Notes: generated by a model not told the origin, from the letters alone. 64,000 bases of DNA from Natroniella sp046097105 (GCF_046097105.1 NZ_CP175562.1:434001-498000), one strand, 5' to 3'; positions 15,197 to 24,372 are shown, counted from the stretch's first letter. Made by a program: numbers and translations.

Positions 15197-16597
15197 ATGA
15201 AAAAGATTAATTTCTTTTCTTTAATCGGTTTATTAATGATAAGTCTAATTATAGTTGGTTGTACTCAAAAACAAGAGGCCTTACAGCAGGAAGAAGCAGA
15301 AGAAAATTTAGTTGTTTATAGTAGTTTTTATCCTTTATATGACCTTGTTAATAAGATTGGTGGTGATAGGGTAGATGCTGAACTTGTTGTACCACATGGA
15401 ACAGAGGTACATAGTTATGAGCCATCACCACGTAAGATTGCTCAAATTGAGCAGGCTGATCTATTTTTGTATAATGGATTAGAGCTGGAACCGTGGGCGG
15501 ATAGGCTGGTAGAGAATTTAAACCATACAGATGTTAAGACAATTAATGCTAGTAATTTTGTAGAAGTATTAGAGTATGGAGATTATGGATATAATCATAG
15601 TCACAAGCATAGTCATAAATGTGAACATGATCATAGCCATCAAGAAGTAGGCGAAGTTGAGCTTATTGATAGAAGTCAGGACCAGGTTATAGCTAAATTT
15701 TATAATGATCATTGGCACGGTTTTATTCCAAAAATTAAGAAGGGAGAGCATATTTCACTTGGTGCTATTTTTAGAGATGATCATGGGCATCAGATTACAT
15801 TAGGAGATAATGAAAATTATCAATTTAATGCAGGTATCGATTCTCATTCTTCAGAAGGTGTTGTGGAGATAGCTTCTTATGGGGATCATCTACATTTGCG
15901 AGGTGAGTCTGTTGGTGAGGTTGCAGTTGTTTTTCAATTATGGCATAAAGAGCATGCTGATTGGGAGGCACGACCGATTACGATAGAGGTTGTTGAAGAT
16001 AAGGGACATGAGCATGGGAGTGAGGATAATAACCATAGTTATACTCATAGTACTCATTGCCATAATCATGGAGAGTATGACCCACATATTTGGCTAAACC
16101 CAATCAATATGAGGTTGATTGCAGAGCAATTAGTTGAGAAATTAAGTGAGTTAAATCCAGAAAATGAAGAGATTTATCGAGCTAATTATAATGATTTTGC
16201 TCAAGAAATAAAAGAGTTAGATCAAGAATATAAAGAAGCATTAGCCAATAGAAAGAGTGATTATATCTTAGTCTCTCATTCAGCTTTTCAATATTTAGCT
16301 GAGAGATATGGCTTGCAGGAACTTTCTGTAACAGGTGTCAGTCCACATCAAGAGCCAAGTCCTGGGACTTTGGCCCAATTAACCAAAGATGTTAACAAGT
16401 ATAATCTAGATTATATCTTTTTAGAAGTACTAGCTAATCCTAGAACAGCAGAAGTCTTGGCTGAGGAAGCTGATTTGGAAGTTTTGAAATTAAATCCAAT
16501 TGAAGGGCTAAGGCCAGAGGATGTAGAAGCAGGAGAGGATTACTTCTCAATCATGAGAAAGAATCTTATAACTTTAAGGAAAGCATTGGTGAATTAA
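15197..16597 (+). CDS. znuA: Zinc ABC transporter substrate-binding lipoprotein ZnuA with inserted His-rich domain
   Basis: Zinc-capturing protein of the A-1 (ZnuA/TroA) family. It is 466 residues, about 150 longer than usual. A lipobox near residue 22 (IIVGC) suggests lipid anchoring. The N-lobe (VVYSSFYPLYDLVNKIGGD, then HSYEPSPRKI) and C-lobe (DPHIWLNP, VSHSAFQYLAERYG, PHQEPSPG) are standard. At about 132-152 a His-rich loop starts. It leads into a beta-rich inserted domain (about 153-268) with many His (FYNDHWHGFIPKIKKGEH), then a second His-rich loop (about 270-294). The insert resembles an Ig-like metal-binding module (inference). Confidence 0.92.
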   Translation: MKKINFFSLIGLLMISLIIVGCTQKQEALQQEEAEENLVVYSSFYPLYDLVNKIGGDRVDAELVVPHGTEVHSYEPSPRKIAQIEQADLFLYNGLELEPWADRLVENLNHTDVKTINASNFVEVLEYGDYGYNHSHKHSHKCEHDHSHQEVGEVELIDRSQDQVIAKFYNDHWHGFIPKIKKGEHISLGAIFRDDHGHQITLGDNENYQFNAGIDSHSSEGVVEIASYGDHLHLRGESVGEVAVVFQLWHKEHADWEARPITIEVVEDKGHEHGSEDNNHSYTHSTHCHNHGEYDPHIWLNPINMRLIAEQLVEKLSELNPENEEIYRANYNDFAQEIKELDQEYKEALANRKSDYILVSHSAFQYLAERYGLQELSVTGVSPHQEPSPGTLAQLTKDVNKYNLDYIFLEVLANPRTAEVLAEEADLEVLKLNPIEGLRPEDVEAGEDYFSIMRKNLITLRKALVN

Positions 16598-16598
16598 A

Positions 16599-17366
16599 GT
16601 GGAGGAAAAAGTAATAGAGATTAATAATTTATCCTTTAAATATGATAATAAACTTATTTTAGATGATATTAGTCTAGAGGTCAATAAAGGTGATTTTATC
16701 GCCTTTATTGGCCCTAATGGTTCAGGGAAGAGTACTTTATTGAAGTTATTAGTAGGTATTTTAAATTTTAAACAGGGTGAGATTAAAATTTTAGGTCAGC
16801 CAATAAGTAGCTTTAATAATTGGACTAAAGTAGGATATATTTCTCAGAAGGCGCGAGAATTTAATAGTAGTTTTCCAGCTACTGTTAAAGAGATTGTAGG
16901 GGCCAACCTATATTCAAAGATGGGAATGTTCAAGTTTTTAACCAATAAATTAAACAAGGAGGTTGAACAAGCTTTAGAACTTGTTAATATGTTAGAATAT
17001 AAGAATAGAATGGTTGGTGAGTTATCAGGGGGACAACAACAGAGGGTCTTTATTGCTAGAACCTTAGTCAATGATCCAGAAATAATCTTGTTAGATGAGC
17101 CGCTAGTAGGGGTTGATGCTCAAGCACAGGATGATTTTTATCAATTGCTTGCTCGATTAAATCGAAGGTTAGAGATTACAATAGTAATGATCTCCCATGA
17201 TATTAATATGATAAGTAGTCAAGCTGATAAGATTGTCTGTTTTTCTGATCAAAAGCTTTATTCTCATCAAATGGAGGAGTTTGATTACCTTGCTTATCTT
17301 AATCAGATAAAAACAAATAATAGTATTTTAATTCCAGAGCATAATCATCAGGTGGTGAGTACTTAA
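16599..17366 (+). CDS. znuC: Zinc ABC transporter ATPase ZnuC
   Basis: ABC ATPase of 255 residues powering zinc import. Walker A GPNGSGKS is at 38-45, the signature is ELSGGQQQR, and Walker B reads IILLDEPLVGVD, followed by an ISHD H-loop. The GTG at 16599 lies one base after the znuA stop. No good ribosome site precedes it, so translation is probably coupled to znuA. The C-terminus is His-containing (PEHNHQ). Confidence 0.92.
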   Translation: MEEKVIEINNLSFKYDNKLILDDISLEVNKGDFIAFIGPNGSGKSTLLKLLVGILNFKQGEIKILGQPISSFNNWTKVGYISQKAREFNSSFPATVKEIVGANLYSKMGMFKFLTNKLNKEVEQALELVNMLEYKNRMVGELSGGQQQRVFIARTLVNDPEIILLDEPLVGVDAQAQDDFYQLLARLNRRLEITIVMISHDINMISSQADKIVCFSDQKLYSHQMEEFDYLAYLNQIKTNNSILIPEHNHQVVST

Positions 17367-17368
17367 TA

Positions 17369-18220
17369 ATGTTAGATATTTTTAGCTATTATTTTATGCA
17401 ACGTGCTTTTATAGTTGGCAATATTATAGCTATTATTTGTCCATTGGTAGGGGTCTTTTTAGTTTTAAAAAGATTAGCATTGATTGGACATACTTTATCT
17501 CATGTAGCTTTAGCAGGAGTAGCTTTGGGAATGATTTTAGGCGTTTATCCCGTTTATACTGCTTTATTAGTTTCGATTTTAGCAGCTTTAGGGATTGAAA
17601 AATTAAGAAAAGATTATAAGGATTATGCTGAGTTATCCCTGTCAATAATTTTGGCTGGTGGTTTAGGAGTAGCTACTATATTAATCAGTTTAAGTAATAA
17701 TAATTCTGGGGTCTTTAGTTATTTATTTGGTAGTATATCTTTAATAACAAGGCAGGATTTATTTATAGTAATTCCGCTGGGGGTATTGATTATTGGTACA
17801 ATATCATTATTATACTATGGATTTTTCTTTTTAGCTTTTAATGAAGAAGATGCAAAGTTGGCTGGTGTTTCTGTTAGACTATTAAATCTGTTATTTATGG
17901 TTTTAGTTTCGATAACTATCTCTTTATCTATAAGGATTATTGGTAGTTTGCTGGTTTCTTCTTTGATTACTTTACCAGTAGCGACAAGTTTACAACTTGC
18001 TAAGAGCTTTAAACAGACTATTTTTTATAGTGTGGTATTCAGCATGTTGGCCCTTAATACAGGCCTTGTCAGCTCTTTTTATTATGATCTAGCACCAGGA
18101 GGCACTATTATTATTGTTAGTGTATTTTATTTGTTAGGAGTAATTGTATATAAAAATATTAAAAAGTTAATTTATCAGAGTAAAACTTCTAATTTAGAAT
18201 TAGAAGTTAAGGATAATTAA
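17369..18220 (+). CDS. znuB: Zinc ABC transporter permease ZnuB
   Basis: Multi-pass membrane permease of the ABC-3 family, 283 residues with about eight hydrophobic helices. LALIGHTLSHVALAGVALG near the N-terminus and the SLLVSSLITLPVATSL segment toward the C-terminus are family signatures. It starts two bases after znuC. Manganese-specific relatives exist, but the His-rich ZnuA and the adjacent Fur-family gene favour zinc. Confidence 0.92.
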   Translation: MLDIFSYYFMQRAFIVGNIIAIICPLVGVFLVLKRLALIGHTLSHVALAGVALGMILGVYPVYTALLVSILAALGIEKLRKDYKDYAELSLSIILAGGLGVATILISLSNNNSGVFSYLFGSISLITRQDLFIVIPLGVLIIGTISLLYYGFFFLAFNEEDAKLAGVSVRLLNLLFMVLVSITISLSIRIIGSLLVSSLITLPVATSLQLAKSFKQTIFYSVVFSMLALNTGLVSSFYYDLAPGGTIIIVSVFYLLGVIVYKNIKKLIYQSKTSNLELEVKDN

Positions 18221-18266
18221 AGCAAAACTTAATTAGTAAAATTGAAGAAATAAATGAGGGATTGAA

Positions 18267-18701
18267 ATGGATGAGCTAATTTTATGGAAAGAAAAGTTAA
18301 AGGAGAAAGGAATTAGGTGGACCAAACAACGGTCTGCTCTTTTAAGAGTATTACTACAGATTGAAAGGCCCTTATCAGCTCAAGAAATATTTATTAAATT
18401 GAAAAAAGAAGGGGTTAACTTAAGATTATCAACTGTCTATCGAAACCTTAACTGTTTTAAATCTAATGGAGTTGTTAGAAATTTGAACTTTGATGAACAA
18501 AAAAATAAATTTGAGTTAATTAAAGGAGAGCATCACCATCATTTAATCTGTATTAATTGTGAGGAAATTAGGCCGCTGGATTGTCCCTTACAACAATTTG
18601 AAACTGAAGTAGATCAAGAAACAGATTATGCTATTTTAGAGCATAGAATGAAAATGTATGGGATCTGTCCTAATTGCCAAAAAAATAATAATGATTTATA
18701 G
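18267..18701 (+). CDS. zur: Fur-family regulator, probable zinc repressor Zur
   Basis: A 144-residue winged-helix metalloregulator: RWTKQRSALLRVLLQ and the recognition region RLSTVYRNLNCF. The dimerisation domain has HHHHLICINCEE (histidines and a CxxC) and a C-terminal CPNC pair forming the structural zinc site. It lies 46 bases after znuB with no terminator between, as the last gene of the zinc operon. PerR or Fur are possible by sequence alone; the operon makes Zur most likely. Confidence 0.85.
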   Translation: MDELILWKEKLKEKGIRWTKQRSALLRVLLQIERPLSAQEIFIKLKKEGVNLRLSTVYRNLNCFKSNGVVRNLNFDEQKNKFELIKGEHHHHLICINCEEIRPLDCPLQQFETEVDQETDYAILEHRMKMYGICPNCQKNNNDL

Positions 18702-18759
18702 ATATGTTAGAAGGGATGATAAAGCAAGATAACAACGAATCAATTCCATAAATTACTAT

Positions 18760-18788
18760 TTGACATTCCCGCTTATGTTTGTTATTAT
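18760..18788 (+). promoter_or_regulatory. Strong promoter of ablAB
   Basis: A perfect TTGACA at 18760-18765 and TATTAT at 18783-18788 are spaced 17 bases. Transcription would start near 18795, upstream of the leader terminator at 18829-18865. Confidence 0.75.
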
Positions 18789-18828
18789 TACTTTGAAATT
18801 TCCAGAATAAGGTTTTTGAGTGAGCGAT

Positions 18829-18865
18829 CTGAGTTGCTTAGCTGTGCTAAGTGCTCAGTTTTTTT
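18829..18865 (+). terminator. Intrinsic terminator in the ablA leader (candidate attenuator)
   Basis: CTGAG-T-TGCTTAG pairs with CTAAGTG-CTCAG around a CTGTG loop, with one bulged T, and is followed by seven T. It lies after the predicted ablA promoter and 31 bases before the ablA ATG. A short competing stem, AGCGA with TTGCT, could form in the 5' side. It could also simply end the zur transcript. Confidence 0.78.
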
Positions 18866-18896
18866 GTTATCAGCTAATTTTGGGAGGAGATAACAG

Positions 18897-20168
18897 ATGG
18901 ACCGTAATGAAATTAAGGAAGAATGGGCTTGTACTGAAGATGAATGGAATGATTGGCGTTGGCAATTAGAAAATAGGATTACAACTGTAGAAGAATTGAA
19001 CAGTAGGTTTGATCTTTCTGAAACTGAAGCTAAGGAGATTAGAAAGGCAATTGAAATATTTCCTATGTCGATCACTCCTTATTATGCTTCACTGATCAAT
19101 TTTGATAACAAAAATTGCCCGATTAAAAAACAAGCAATTCCAGATAAGTTGGAATTAGATAATTTTAATTATGAAATGGATGATCCATTATGTGAAGATG
19201 AACACTCTCCAGTTGATGGTTTAACCCATCGCTATCCTGACCGAGTTTTATTATTGATTACTAATGAATGTTCAATGTTTTGTCGCCATTGTACTCGAAA
19301 AAGAAAGGTTGGAGATGAGAAACAGCCGATTAATTTTTCTCAGATTGAGAAAGGGATTAATTATATTAGGAATAATCCTCAGGTTAGAGATGTCTTATTA
19401 TCAGGTGGAGATCCGTTATTAGTTGATCTAGAGAAACTAAGAATAGTTATTAATAGGTTGAAGGAAATACCACATGTAGAGATAGTAAGAATTGGAAGTA
19501 GAGTTCCAGTAGTTCTACCACAGAGAATTGATGATTCCCTAGTAGAGATGCTACACGAAGTTGGCCCAGTCTGGATTAATACTCACTTTAATCATGAACA
19601 AGAGATAACTGCTGAATCTAAGCAGGCATTGGATAAGTTAGCTAATGCAGGAGTTCCTTTAGGTAATCAGACTGTCTTGCTACGGGATGTCAATGATTGT
19701 CCTGAAATAATTAAGAATTTGATGCATAAGCTGGTTAAAAATAGAGTTAGACCTTATTATATGTATCAGTGTGATTTGTCGCAAGGAATTGAACATTTTA
19801 GAACACCGGTAGCTAAAGGAATAGAGATTATGGAGCATTTGATTGGTCATACTTCTGGTATGGCAGTACCACGTTATGTAGTTGATGCTCCAGGTGGAGG
19901 CGGAAAAATACCAGTAACCCCTAATTATTTGTTATCTTCATCTAGTCGAAAAACTATTTTAAGAAACTTTGAGGGGACAATTACAGTTTATACTGAGCCA
20001 GAAGTCAGACCCCATAATTGTCCACCAGAATGTAATATTTGTGAGCAACCTTTTAATGGTCAAGATGAAGAGCAGAAAAAAGTGGGCTTAGAACGTTTGT
20101 TTGCTGAAGACGATGATGTGGTTAGCTTAAGGACAGGTGAAAGAAGCTATGCAAGTTATGATGGATAA
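18897..20168 (+). CDS. ablA: Lysine 2,3-aminomutase
   Basis: Radical-SAM, PLP-dependent enzyme that converts L-lysine to L-beta-lysine. It has 423 residues. The cluster cysteines are Cys125, Cys129 and Cys132 (CSMFCRHC). DVLLSGGDPL follows, and the PLP lysine is Lys337 in PGGGGKIP, the same number as in the clostridial enzyme. C-terminal zinc-binding cysteines appear in NCPPECNICEQP. With ablB directly following it makes N-epsilon-acetyl-beta-lysine, an osmolyte of methanogens and some halophilic or salt-adapted bacteria. Lysine fermentation is a less likely role, given ablB. Confidence 0.95.
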   Translation: MDRNEIKEEWACTEDEWNDWRWQLENRITTVEELNSRFDLSETEAKEIRKAIEIFPMSITPYYASLINFDNKNCPIKKQAIPDKLELDNFNYEMDDPLCEDEHSPVDGLTHRYPDRVLLLITNECSMFCRHCTRKRKVGDEKQPINFSQIEKGINYIRNNPQVRDVLLSGGDPLLVDLEKLRIVINRLKEIPHVEIVRIGSRVPVVLPQRIDDSLVEMLHEVGPVWINTHFNHEQEITAESKQALDKLANAGVPLGNQTVLLRDVNDCPEIIKNLMHKLVKNRVRPYYMYQCDLSQGIEHFRTPVAKGIEIMEHLIGHTSGMAVPRYVVDAPGGGGKIPVTPNYLLSSSSRKTILRNFEGTITVYTEPEVRPHNCPPECNICEQPFNGQDEEQKKVGLERLFAEDDDVVSLRTGERSYASYDG

Positions 20169-21009
20169 GAAACAAGATGAATTAATTAATTTAAAGGGAG
20201 CTAATTATCAAGCTCAAATTAACCTTTCTTTCTTTAATAAGCGAATTGTGATTAAGAAGTATCGAGGGAGTAATTTGTCAGGCTTGGTTAAGGAATTAAC
20301 AGCTATTGCTCATAGTAGAAATTTAACTAAGATTTGGGTTAAAGCTTATGCTAAAGACAAACAAGAATTAGAAAGCATTGGTTTTGAATCTGAAGCGGTT
20401 GTAAAATCATTTTATGGTTCAGAGGATGCAATTTTAATGGCTTTTTATTTAAGTGAAAATAGAAAAAAAAGCTATGATATAAATAAAAAGGAAGAGCTAG
20501 TAAGCAAAGTTAAATCTAGCGGGCAGGATAATGAACTTACTTTACCAGCGGGATATAATTTTAGATTAGCTACTGAGAATGATTTGACTCAATTGTCCAA
20601 TTTATATGATGATGTTTTTACCAGTTATCCTTATCCAATCAAGAGGGAAGATTATTTAAATCAGATGAAGAAGAAAGGAACCATTTATGGAGTCATTAGT
20701 AAAGAAGGAAAGATAGTTTCAGCTGCAGCTGCCGAGACAGTAGTAGAATATAAGAATGCAGAGTTGACTGATTTTGCTACTTGTGTTGAGCATAGAGGTC
20801 AGGGGTTAGCAGGATATTTATTAAATAGATTAGAAGAGGAATTGAAGATAAATAATTATCAATCACTCTATACGATTGCTCGGGCCAACGTTTTTGGAAT
20901 TAATAAGATTTTTAGTAGCACTAGTTATGAATATACAGGAAGATTGATTCAAAACTGTAATATTGCTGGTGGTTTTGAAGATATGAATGTCTGGAGTAAG
21001 GTGATTTGA
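20149..21009 (+). CDS. ablB: Beta-lysine N6-acetyltransferase
   Basis: GNAT acetyltransferase that acetylates beta-lysine to the compatible solute N-epsilon-acetyl-beta-lysine. About 286 residues. The N-terminal part is AblB-specific, and the GNAT fold occupies about 135-286, with the acetyl-CoA loop at EHRGQGLAGYLLNRLE. It overlaps the 3' end of ablA. Starts at GTG 20137 and ATG 20149, 20158 or 20161 are all possible; I prefer 20149, as AGGTGAAAG then sits at a usable distance. The overlap with ablA suggests coupled translation. Confidence 0.9.
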   Translation: MQVMMDKKQDELINLKGANYQAQINLSFFNKRIVIKKYRGSNLSGLVKELTAIAHSRNLTKIWVKAYAKDKQELESIGFESEAVVKSFYGSEDAILMAFYLSENRKKSYDINKKEELVSKVKSSGQDNELTLPAGYNFRLATENDLTQLSNLYDDVFTSYPYPIKREDYLNQMKKKGTIYGVISKEGKIVSAAAAETVVEYKNAELTDFATCVEHRGQGLAGYLLNRLEEELKINNYQSLYTIARANVFGINKIFSSTSYEYTGRLIQNCNIAGGFEDMNVWSKVI

Positions 21010-21017
21010 TATTTAAG

Positions 21018-21041
21018 GAGCAGCTTTGCTGCTCTTTTTTT
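21018..21041 (+). terminator. Terminator after ablB
   Basis: GAGCAGC-TTT-GCTGCTC followed by seven T; a compact strong hairpin. Confidence 0.93.
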
Positions 21042-21187
21042 GATTTTAGGCCCTTAATTGAATAAAAAATTAACTGAAGAGATATAATTAATGTTGAATT
21101 TGAGCAAAAATAAAGGTTGTTAATTAGAAAAGATTGAAGGATTAATTGATTTTATGCTGAATTAGGAAGGAGAAATTAAAATTAGTT

Positions 21188-21217
21188 GTTGAATTATTAT
21201 TCATTAAAATGTATAAT
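21188..21217 (+). promoter_or_regulatory. argG promoter with perfect ARG box
   Basis: TTGAAT at 21189-21194, 17 bases, TATAAT at 21212-21217. TGAATTATTATTCA at 21190-21203 is an exact ARG box overlapping the -35. ArgR/AhrC bound here would block RNA polymerase. Confidence 0.85.
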
Positions 21218-21275
21218 AATAAACAACAGTTGATTAGAAGTGTATAGCTTTAATATAAATCAAGGAGGAATTGAG

Positions 21276-22481
21276 ATGAAAAAAGAGATTAATAAGATTG
21301 TTATGGCTTATTCAGGAGGATTGGATACTTCAGTTGCTATCAAATGGTTACAAGATAAATATGGTGTAGAAGTTGTTACTTATTCAGCAGATGTAGGGCA
21401 GAATGAACCTTTAGCACCGGTGAAAGAGAAAGCTTTAGAAACAGGGGCAGTTGCAGCTTATGTTGATGACTTAAAGGAAGAGTTTTTAACTGATTATGCA
21501 TTTAAGGGATTAAAAGCAGGAGCAATCTATGAAGACAAGTACCCATTAACCACTGCTTATTCTCGACCTTTGATTGCTAAAAAAATGATTGAGGTAGCTA
21601 AAAAGGAAGGAGCAGATGCTGTAGCTCATGGATGTACTGGAAAGGGAAATGACCAGGTACGTTTTGATGTATCATTTCAAGCTTTAGCTCCAGGGATTGA
21701 GATTGTTGCTCCTTTAAGAAAATGGGAGTTTAATTCACGACCGGAACAGATTGAGTATGCAGAAAAGAAGGGAATTCCAGTAGGGGCTACTAAGGAGAGT
21801 CCTTATAGTATAGATCGAAATATGTTAGGGGTTAGTATTGAATGTGGAATCTTAGAAGACCCAGCTCAAGAACCACCAGAGGATGTTTATCAGATTACTA
21901 CTGCTCCTGAGGATGCACCTGATAAGCCTGAATATGTAGAGCTTGAATTTAAGAATGGAGAACCAGTTGCTTTGAATGGAGAAGAGATGGATCCAGTAAG
22001 CTTAGTATTTGCTTTAAATGAAATTGCTACTAAGCATGGCGTGGGAAGAATTGATATGGTAGAGAATCGATTGGTAGGAATTAAATCTCGAGAAATTTAT
22101 GAAGTGCCAGCTTATACAGTATTACAGGAAGCTCACAGCCAGTTAGAGGATTTAGTATTGGATAGAGAAACAGCTCACTATAAGCAAGCAGTAGCAGATA
22201 AATATTCTGAATTGGTTTATTATGGTCAGTGGTTCTCTCCACTTAGAGAAGCATTAGATGCTTTCGTTGATTATACACAACAATATGTTAATGGAACTAT
22301 TAAAGTTAAGTTATATAAAGGTAGTTGTACGGTAGTTGGTAGAGAGTCTAATAATTCGTTATATCAAGAAAATCTAGCTACCTATGATAAGTCTGATACA
22401 TTCAATCATGAATCGGCAATTGGATTTATTGAATTATTTGGGTTGCCATTAAAGGTTCATGGAAAGATCCATAATGAGTAA
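21276..22481 (+). CDS. argG: Argininosuccinate synthase
   Basis: Joins citrulline and aspartate using ATP. It has 401 residues. The PP-loop AYSGGLDTSVAIKW is near residues 11-24. Family blocks include AHGCTGKGNDQVRFD, KESPYSIDRN and SIECGILEDP. I use the ATG at 21276, behind AAGGAGG, rather than an upstream GTG at 21240. It is first in an argG-GNAT-argH operon under an ARG box; argF lies 8 kb upstream with the same promoter design. Confidence 0.96.
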   Translation: MKKEINKIVMAYSGGLDTSVAIKWLQDKYGVEVVTYSADVGQNEPLAPVKEKALETGAVAAYVDDLKEEFLTDYAFKGLKAGAIYEDKYPLTTAYSRPLIAKKMIEVAKKEGADAVAHGCTGKGNDQVRFDVSFQALAPGIEIVAPLRKWEFNSRPEQIEYAEKKGIPVGATKESPYSIDRNMLGVSIECGILEDPAQEPPEDVYQITTAPEDAPDKPEYVELEFKNGEPVALNGEEMDPVSLVFALNEIATKHGVGRIDMVENRLVGIKSREIYEVPAYTVLQEAHSQLEDLVLDRETAHYKQAVADKYSELVYYGQWFSPLREALDAFVDYTQQYVNGTIKVKLYKGSCTVVGRESNNSLYQENLATYDKSDTFNHESAIGFIELFGLPLKVHGKIHNE

Positions 22482-22980
22482 GTTGGCTTTAACCCCTCAA
22501 AATGTGGAGGGCAAAAAGGTTAAAATTAGAAAAGCTACCAGTCAAGATGTTAAATTAGTCTTTGATCTGACTAAGCGGATCTTTCAAGATTATAATGTAC
22601 CTACTAATTCTTCGATTTCTCCTGCATTATTAGAGAAGAAAGAAGATGTTAAAGAAGATATTGAGACTAAAGAAGTCTTAGTTGCCATTTATAATAACGA
22701 ACCAGTTGGCTCGGTTCGTTATCATTCTTTATCTGAAACTAAATTTTGTTTGAGTAGATTAGGAGTTTTAGCTGGATACCGGGGCCAAAAGATTGGTTCT
22801 AAGTTGGTTGCTACTGTTGAAAAGCAGGCTCAAGCTCAAGGTGGAGAAGAGATTATACTCCATTCTGCTTATAAGTTAAAGAAGTTATTAAAATTCTATC
22901 GAAACTTAGGCTATCAAATTAGTGGTTTACAGAATAAAAGTGATTATACTCGGGCAGTAATCAGTAAGAAGTTAATTTAA
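22474..22980 (+). CDS. GNAT acetyltransferase between argG and argH, candidate N-acetylglutamate synthase
   Basis: A single-domain GNAT protein of 168 residues from the ATG at 22474, which overlaps the argG stop; an upstream ATG at 22459 is possible. VKIRKATSQDVKLVFDLTK opens the fold. LSRLGVLAGYRGQKIGSKLV carries the acetyl-CoA loop (RGQKIG), and a YRNLGYQISG ending is typical. Position inside an arginine operon suggests it makes N-acetylglutamate, the role of short stand-alone NAGS proteins and of GNAT domains fused to ArgH in some bacteria. That function is inference from context. Confidence 0.75.
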   Translation: MSKLALTPQNVEGKKVKIRKATSQDVKLVFDLTKRIFQDYNVPTNSSISPALLEKKEDVKEDIETKEVLVAIYNNEPVGSVRYHSLSETKFCLSRLGVLAGYRGQKIGSKLVATVEKQAQAQGGEEIILHSAYKLKKLLKFYRNLGYQISGLQNKSDYTRAVISKKLI

Positions 22981-22995
22981 GAAAGGAGTAGTAAT

Positions 22996-24372
22996 ATGAA
23001 ATTATGGGATGGAAGATTTTCTGAAAGTACTGATCAATTAGTAGAAAAATTCAATGCTTCGATTGGATTTGATTATAAATTATACCAATATGATATTCAA
23101 GGAAGTATTGCACATGCTAAAATGCTAGCTAAATGTGACATTATTTCAGTAGAAGATAAAGATCAGATAGTGGCAGGCTTAAAGGAGATTTTAGCTGAGA
23201 TTGAAGCGGGTGACTTTGAATTTACAGTTGAGTTAGAAGACATTCATATGAATATTGAACGAAGGTTGATTGAGAAGATAGGAAAAGTAGGTGGAAAGCT
23301 ACATACAGCTCGGAGTAGAAATGATCAGGTTGCATTAGATATTAGATTATATTTAAGAGATCAAATTGAGCAGGTTACAGAGCTGACTAAGAATTTACAA
23401 CTAACATTATTGGAGTTAGCAGAAGATAATATTGAAATTATTATGCCGGGTTATACTCATCTGCAGCGAGCTCAACCGATTAGGTTGGCCCATCACTTGT
23501 TAGCTTACCAGCAAAAATTGAAACGTGACCAGCAGCGCTTAGCTGATTGTTATCAACGGGTTAATGTACTACCATTAGGCTCTGGAGCATTAGCTGGAAC
23601 TAAATTTCCAATAGATCGAGATTATGTTGCTCAAGAATTAAACTTTTCTGAGGTTAGCCAAAATAGCTTAGATGCAGTCAGTGATCGAGACTTTATTATT
23701 GAGTTTTTAGGTATTGCTGCTACGGTAATGATGCATTTAAGCCGCTTAAGCGAAGAGTTGATTTTATGGTCATCTTCTGAATTTGAATTTGTGGAGATAG
23801 CTGATGCTTTCTGTACTGGTAGTAGTATCATGCCTCAAAAGAAGAATCCAGATATTCCTGAATTGATTAGAGGTAAGACTGGTAGGGTGTATGGACATTT
23901 AATGCAATTATTAACTACCATGAAAGGTCTACCATTAGCATATAATAAAGATATGCAAGAAGATAAAGAAGGTCTGTTTGATACTGTAGATACTTTAAAA
24001 ATTAGCTTAGAAATCTTTGCTAGAATGCTAGCTAATACTAGCTTTAATCAACAACAGATGAAAGAAGCTACTGAGGGTGGTTTTGTTAATGCTACTGATG
24101 TTGCTGACTATTTAGTAGATAAAGGAGTGCCTTTTAGAGAAGCTCATGAAGTAGTAGGGAAGGCTGTTTTATACTGTATTGAGAATAATAAAAATTTATC
24201 AGATTTAGAATTAAGAGAATGGAATGATTTTTCTGGAGTATTTACAGGGGATATCTATGATGCTATTGCAATTGAGAACTGTGTAGATGCTAGAAATACG
24301 ATCGGTGGGCCAGCACAACAAGAAGTTGAACGGGTAATTGCCCAGGAAAAAGATATAATAGGTAATGATTAA
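22996..24372 (+). CDS. argH: Argininosuccinate lyase
   Basis: Splits argininosuccinate into arginine and fumarate, the last step of arginine synthesis. It has 458 residues. The fumarase/aspartase signature GSSIMPQKKNP begins at residue 275. HTARSRNDQVALD and MPGYTHLQRAQP are also conserved. It starts 15 bases after the GNAT gene behind GAAAGGAG, and a strong terminator closes the operon. Confidence 0.96.
   Translation: MKLWDGRFSESTDQLVEKFNASIGFDYKLYQYDIQGSIAHAKMLAKCDIISVEDKDQIVAGLKEILAEIEAGDFEFTVELEDIHMNIERRLIEKIGKVGGKLHTARSRNDQVALDIRLYLRDQIEQVTELTKNLQLTLLELAEDNIEIIMPGYTHLQRAQPIRLAHHLLAYQQKLKRDQQRLADCYQRVNVLPLGSGALAGTKFPIDRDYVAQELNFSEVSQNSLDAVSDRDFIIEFLGIAATVMMHLSRLSEELILWSSSEFEFVEIADAFCTGSSIMPQKKNPDIPELIRGKTGRVYGHLMQLLTTMKGLPLAYNKDMQEDKEGLFDTVDTLKISLEIFARMLANTSFNQQQMKEATEGGFVNATDVADYLVDKGVPFREAHEVVGKAVLYCIENNKNLSDLELREWNDFSGVFTGDIYDAIAIENCVDARNTIGGPAQQEVERVIAQEKDIIGND

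Noticed and set aside
15590..15660. His-rich coding stretch in znuA as a sequence artefact
   Set aside because: The frame is continuous on both sides, and the zinc-transporter context explains the histidines.
18789..18896. Lysine (L-box) riboswitch in the ablA leader
   Set aside because: The leader is about 100 bases, too short for the known lysine aptamer, and the conserved core is absent.
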